Shown here piece after piece: positions 6,190 to 8,662 of a stretch of 8,662 nt of DNA. Position numbers and translations under genes: made by a program. Positions within the stretch are counted from its first letter, which is position 1, and the number at the start of each line of letters is the position of its first letter. Source of the stretch: Clostridia bacterium (lineage in GTDB: Bacteria; Bacillota; Clostridia; UMGS1883); contig JAFUJG010000227.1 of NCBI GenBank assembly GCA_017468215.1, positions 1 through 8,662 of the forward strand, in the 5' to 3' direction. Below the pieces are notes generated by a model. It had not been told where the DNA came from. It did not search any database and was given only the letters and a program-made list of their open reading frames with translations.

Positions 6190-6888
6190 ATGACAGAGAA
6201 AAAATTTTTTACTGCCATTATTTTATCGGCAGGGTCATCACAGAGGATGGGCTACAACAAAATGCTTTTGAAAATGGGCAATAAAACTGTTTTTGAACGT
6301 ACCGTTGAAGCCTTTGAAGAATGTGATATGATAGACGAAATTATTATCGCAACACCTAAGGAATCGGTGAACCAGTACGGAGAAATCGTAAGAGAAGCAG
6401 GCTATACAAAGGTGAAATGGATTGTGCCGGGTGGTGCATCCAGGCAGGAAAGCGTGGCAAATGCATTGGCAAAGGTTTCAAACGAATGCGAATATATTGC
6501 CGTGCATGACGGTGCAAGACCCCTTATCAAGGTGGAATCCATCGAAAAGGTTTGCCAGGCTGCAATCGAGTTTGGCGGTGCGGTGGCTTCGGTTATGAGT
6601 GTTGATACTTTAAAGAGTATTAACGAAGCGGGCATGATTGTTGATACAATTGACCGTGAAAAAACCGTTCAGGTACGTACCCCGCAGATTTTCAAAAAGG
6701 AAATCCTTCTTCTTGCTCACGAAAAAGCAAAAGAGGAAGGCTTTGAAGGCACAGATGAATGTATGCTTGTGGAAAGATGTAATTTCCCCATTAAAACGGT
6801 TATAACAGGCAGGGATAATATAAAGCTTACATATCCGGAGGATGTTTTATATATGACAGAGGTTCTCAGAGAAAGAGGAACACTGTAA
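6190..6888 (+). CDS. ispD: 2-C-methyl-D-erythritol 4-phosphate cytidylyltransferase
   Basis: IspD couples MEP to CTP, releasing pyrophosphate and giving CDP-ME, the third step of the non-mevalonate isoprenoid pathway in the cytoplasm. The 232-residue length is standard. The CTP-binding loop is ILSAGSSQRMGYNKMLLKMG, with R19 and K24 matching the E. coli catalytic R20 and K27. Other family blocks are VPGGASRQESV (79-89), IAVHDGARPLI (103-113, D107 and R110), DTIDREKTVQVRTPQIF (152-168), EGTDECMLVE (186-195) and the closing DNIKLTYPED (209-218, with K212 for E. coli K213). All expected active-site positions are filled. The ATG at 6190 is seven bases after a perfect AAGGAGG (6176-6182). ispF follows after 29 bases, the usual arrangement in many bacteria. 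No clear promoter was found in the spacer upstream. Confidence 0.95.
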   Translation: MTEKKFFTAIILSAGSSQRMGYNKMLLKMGNKTVFERTVEAFEECDMIDEIIIATPKESVNQYGEIVREAGYTKVKWIVPGGASRQESVANALAKVSNECEYIAVHDGARPLIKVESIEKVCQAAIEFGGAVASVMSVDTLKSINEAGMIVDTIDREKTVQVRTPQIFKKEILLLAHEKAKEEGFEGTDECMLVERCNFPIKTVITGRDNIKLTYPEDVLYMTEVLRERGTL

Positions 6889-6917
6889 CAGATGCCATGC
6901 ATCGGAAAGGAAAAGCT

Positions 6918-7385
6918 ATGAGAATAGGATTAGGTTGCGATACACACCGCTTAACCGAGGGCAGACGCCTTGTGCTGGGTGGCATTGAAATTGAACATAC
7001 AAAGGGCCTTTTGGGGCACTCTGATGCAGATGCACTTATACATGCTGTTATTGATGCCGTTTTAGGTGCGGCAGGGCTGGGAGATATAGGTACACTTTTT
7101 CCCGACACAGATATGAAATATAAGGACATTTCATCCGTTGTGCTTTTACAGGAGGCAGGCAGACGTGTCCGTGAGGCAGGGTACGAGATTGTTAATATTG
7201 ACACCGTCATTATTGCAGAAAAACCCAAGATGGCACCCTACAAGGCACTTATGGCTGCTAAAATGGCAGAAGCGTTGGAAATTGACCCTTCGCAGATAAA
7301 TGTTAAAGCAAAGACCAACGAAAAAATGGGCTTTACAGGTAACGAGGAAGGCATTGAAACACGGGCTGTGGCACTGCTTAATTAA
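6918..7385 (+). CDS. ispF: 2-C-methyl-D-erythritol 2,4-cyclodiphosphate synthase
   Basis: IspF cyclises CDP-ME 2-phosphate to MEcPP with loss of CMP, two steps after IspD. The 155-residue protein aligns with E. coli numbering without gaps at its amino end: D8, H10 (in GCDTHRL) and H42 are the metal ligands, H34 in GHSDADAL contacts the substrate, and D46, D56 and FPDTD (61-65) follow. Near the end KAKTNEKMGFTGNEEGIE is the CMP-binding and trimer-interface region. The ATG at 6918 is chosen over an in-frame ATG at 6897, because GGAAAGG (6904-6910) stands seven bases before it and the protein then begins M-R-I-G-L-G as in the family. It forms an operon with ispD. The intermediate enzyme IspE is not encoded here and must lie elsewhere. 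No terminator is visible after it. Confidence 0.96.
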   Translation: MRIGLGCDTHRLTEGRRLVLGGIEIEHTKGLLGHSDADALIHAVIDAVLGAAGLGDIGTLFPDTDMKYKDISSVVLLQEAGRRVREAGYEIVNIDTVIIAEKPKMAPYKALMAAKMAEALEIDPSQINVKAKTNEKMGFTGNEEGIETRAVALLN

Positions 7386-7455
7386 CATTCTGTTCATTTT
7401 TTGATTGTGAAACAGCGACAAAAAGCTTGTAAGCTTAACTTAAGAGGTGATAGCT

Positions 7456-8662
7456 ATGAAAATTAAAAAGCTGGTAAGCATAGTAACTTTGTCGGCAATA
7501 CTTATTGCAAGTATAGGCATTGAAAGCTATGCAGAGGACATTACCGTAAGGCTGGACGGACAAAATGTAGAATGTGCCGTGCCGCCAAGAATAGAAAACG
7601 GTCGCACAATGGTACCTATGCGTGCTATTTTTGAAGCCTTCGGCATGGAGGTTACCTGGAACAACGATGAAAAAAGCGTAACCGCCACTAACGGCGAAGA
7701 CACCGTAAAGCTTACGGTGGGCGAAAATGTGCTCTATGTTAACGGTGAAGAAATCACAATGGATACTGCACCCTACATAGCTGACGATACAACCCTTGTG
7801 CCTGTCCGTGCGGTAAGCGAGGGCCTTGATGCAGAGGTTGAATGGAACGATGAAAAACGCCGTGTAGAAATTACTACAGCTGAATATGCCGCCAACAAGG
7901 ATGCCTGGAAGGATAATACAGGCGTTATAAATGTTACCGATATGACGGTAACAGGCGAGGGCGTTTCGGTTGAAGAAAATGTTGTTCGCATAACAGCAGG
8001 CGGAGATTTTACAGTTATTGGAGAAAACGATAACGTAATGATACACGTTAACACTAAATACAAGGTAAAGCTCAGATTAGAGGGGGTAAAAATATCAAAC
8101 CCATCAAACCCTGTAATTTTCTTTGAAAACTCGGAAAAATCCCTTATAACAATATCCAAGGGAACGGAGAATTATATCACAGACGGTGAGGAATATGCCC
8201 TTGAAGCAAAGGCTGCAGTGTTCTCCAACGACGATATTGAAATAAAAGGCGAGGGTAAGCTTTATGTTACAAGTAAGGCACACCATGCTCTTGCAAGCGA
8301 TGATGACATAAAGATTGAAGAAGGCACAATGGTGCTTGTATCCGAAAAGAAGGACGGCATCCACGCCAATAACACCATAAAGATAACAGGCGGCAATATA
8401 AGCGTTACTGCGTTTGGTGACGGCATCCAGTCCGAGGAAGACGTTGTTATTGAAGGCGGTAATATATCCGTTACAACAAACGGTACTGTTGCACAGTCAA
8501 GCAATAATCCTTGGGGCGGTGGAATGCCACAGGGCGGCAGAGGCGGCAGAACCCGACAGAATCAGGCGGATTGGGACAATGGTCAGGCACAATCTACAGG
8601 CGAGATGACACCCCCCGAAGGCATGGAGGGTATGACACCTCCCCAGGGCGGCATGCCTACAA
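7456..8662 (+). CDS. Secreted protein with copper-amine-oxidase-N-like stalk domain and carbohydrate-binding beta-helix (DUF4353/Cthe_2159-like), truncated by window edge
   Basis: The frame stays open for 402 codons to the right edge with no stop, so the carboxy end is missing. Residues 1-26 form a signal peptide (K-I-K-K, a hydrophobic core, then ESYA before E27), predicting export. Residues about 28-141 are a copper-amine-oxidase-N-like stalk domain with its two hallmark repeats, MVPMRAIFEAFGMEVTWN (52-69) and LVPVRAVSEGLDAEVEWN (114-131). This domain is common on clostridial surface proteins and does not imply oxidase activity. Residues about 155-342 resemble the Cthe_2159/DUF4353 family, a calcium-containing beta-helix that binds acidic polysaccharides in Clostridium thermocellum; rungs of about 22 residues are visible, such as DDIKIEEG, NTIKITGGNISV and EDVVIEGGNISV. 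From about 347 a low-complexity Gly/Met/Pro/Gln-rich tail follows. The ATG is preceded by AAGAGGTGA (7442-7450). A role in cell-surface glycan or fibre binding is an inference. Confidence 0.85.
   Translation, partial: MKIKKLVSIVTLSAILIASIGIESYAEDITVRLDGQNVECAVPPRIENGRTMVPMRAIFEAFGMEVTWNNDEKSVTATNGEDTVKLTVGENVLYVNGEEITMDTAPYIADDTTLVPVRAVSEGLDAEVEWNDEKRRVEITTAEYAANKDAWKDNTGVINVTDMTVTGEGVSVEENVVRITAGGDFTVIGENDNVMIHVNTKYKVKLRLEGVKISNPSNPVIFFENSEKSLITISKGTENYITDGEEYALEAKAAVFSNDDIEIKGEGKLYVTSKAHHALASDDDIKIEEGTMVLVSEKKDGIHANNTIKITGGNISVTAFGDGIQSEEDVVIEGGNISVTTNGTVAQSSNNPWGGGMPQGGRGGRTRQNQADWDNGQAQSTGEMTPPEGMEGMTPPQGGMPT
8605..8658 (+). repeat. Two tandem 27-base units in the tail of the secreted protein
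   Basis: Units at 8605-8631 and 8632-8658 both open with ATGACACC and a C-rich stretch, and encode MTPPEGMEG and MTPPQGGMP. They begin the Gly/Met/Pro-rich tail repeats, which may continue beyond the window. Confidence 0.65.

Noticed and set aside
6897..6917. Longer ispF starting at an upstream in-frame ATG (6897)
   Set aside because: No ribosome binding site stands at the right distance, and the extra seven residues are not family-like; the ATG at 6918 has both.
7421..7436. AAGCTT-GT-AAGCTT inverted repeat upstream of the secreted protein gene, as a terminator for ispF
   Set aside because: The stem is short and AT-rich, the loop is only two bases, and no T-run follows, so it is unlikely to terminate transcription. 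No convincing promoter was found in this 70-base gap either.
7435..8046. A 203-codon open frame on the minus strand opposite the secreted protein gene
   Set aside because: It is Cys, His, Tyr and Phe rich with no family motifs, and lies antisense to a clearly coding frame with signal peptide and domains. It is a shadow frame.

Overview
The window looks like chromosomal DNA from a moderately AT-rich Firmicute, most likely a member of the Clostridia. The pointers are Gram-positive style Shine-Dalgarno sequences (AAGGAGG, GAGGTG), housekeeping-type promoters close to TTGACA-17-TATAAT, a short clostridial-type AroA, a fused chorismate mutase/prephenate dehydratase, a CarD-family regulator, MEP-pathway isoprenoid genes, and a secreted protein carrying the copper-amine-oxidase-N 'stalk' domain that is common in Clostridia. 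This placement is inferred from gene content and was not tested by database search.

Layout. Positions 1-782 (minus strand) hold a multi-pass DUF554/YdfK membrane protein. Immediately downstream are the first ten codons of another gene, probably 4-alpha-glucanotransferase, whose ribosome binding site overlaps the DUF554 stop codon. A 140-base divergent promoter region follows. Positions 923-5341 (plus strand) are a compact aromatic amino acid operon, aroB-aroA-aroC-pheA, with genes 2 bp apart, overlapping by 20 bp, and 15 bp apart. It supplies dehydroquinate synthase, EPSP synthase, chorismate synthase and the bifunctional P-protein leading to phenylpyruvate. The pathway genes for the steps between dehydroquinate and shikimate-3-phosphate (aroD, aroE, aroK) and tyrA are not in the window.

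Positions 5342-6057 contain a very strong promoter whose -10 box sits inside a dyad, a CarD-family RNA polymerase-binding regulator, and a textbook Rho-independent terminator. Positions 6058-6180 are an unexplained structured spacer. Positions 6190-7385 hold ispD and ispF, consecutive MEP-pathway genes that are functionally separated by IspE, which is not here. From 7456 to the right edge runs an open, unterminated plus-strand gene for a secreted protein: signal peptide, copper-amine-oxidase-N-like stalk domain, right-handed beta-helix resembling the Cthe_2159/DUF4353 carbohydrate-binding family, then a Gly/Met/Pro-rich tail with a 9-residue repeat.

Most of the window is ordinary core metabolism. 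No tRNA, rRNA, CRISPR array, insertion sequence or phage gene was seen, and I found no convincing new multi-gene system. The parts most worth a second look are the 6058-6180 spacer, the architecture of the CarD promoter and leader, and the truncated secreted beta-helix protein.
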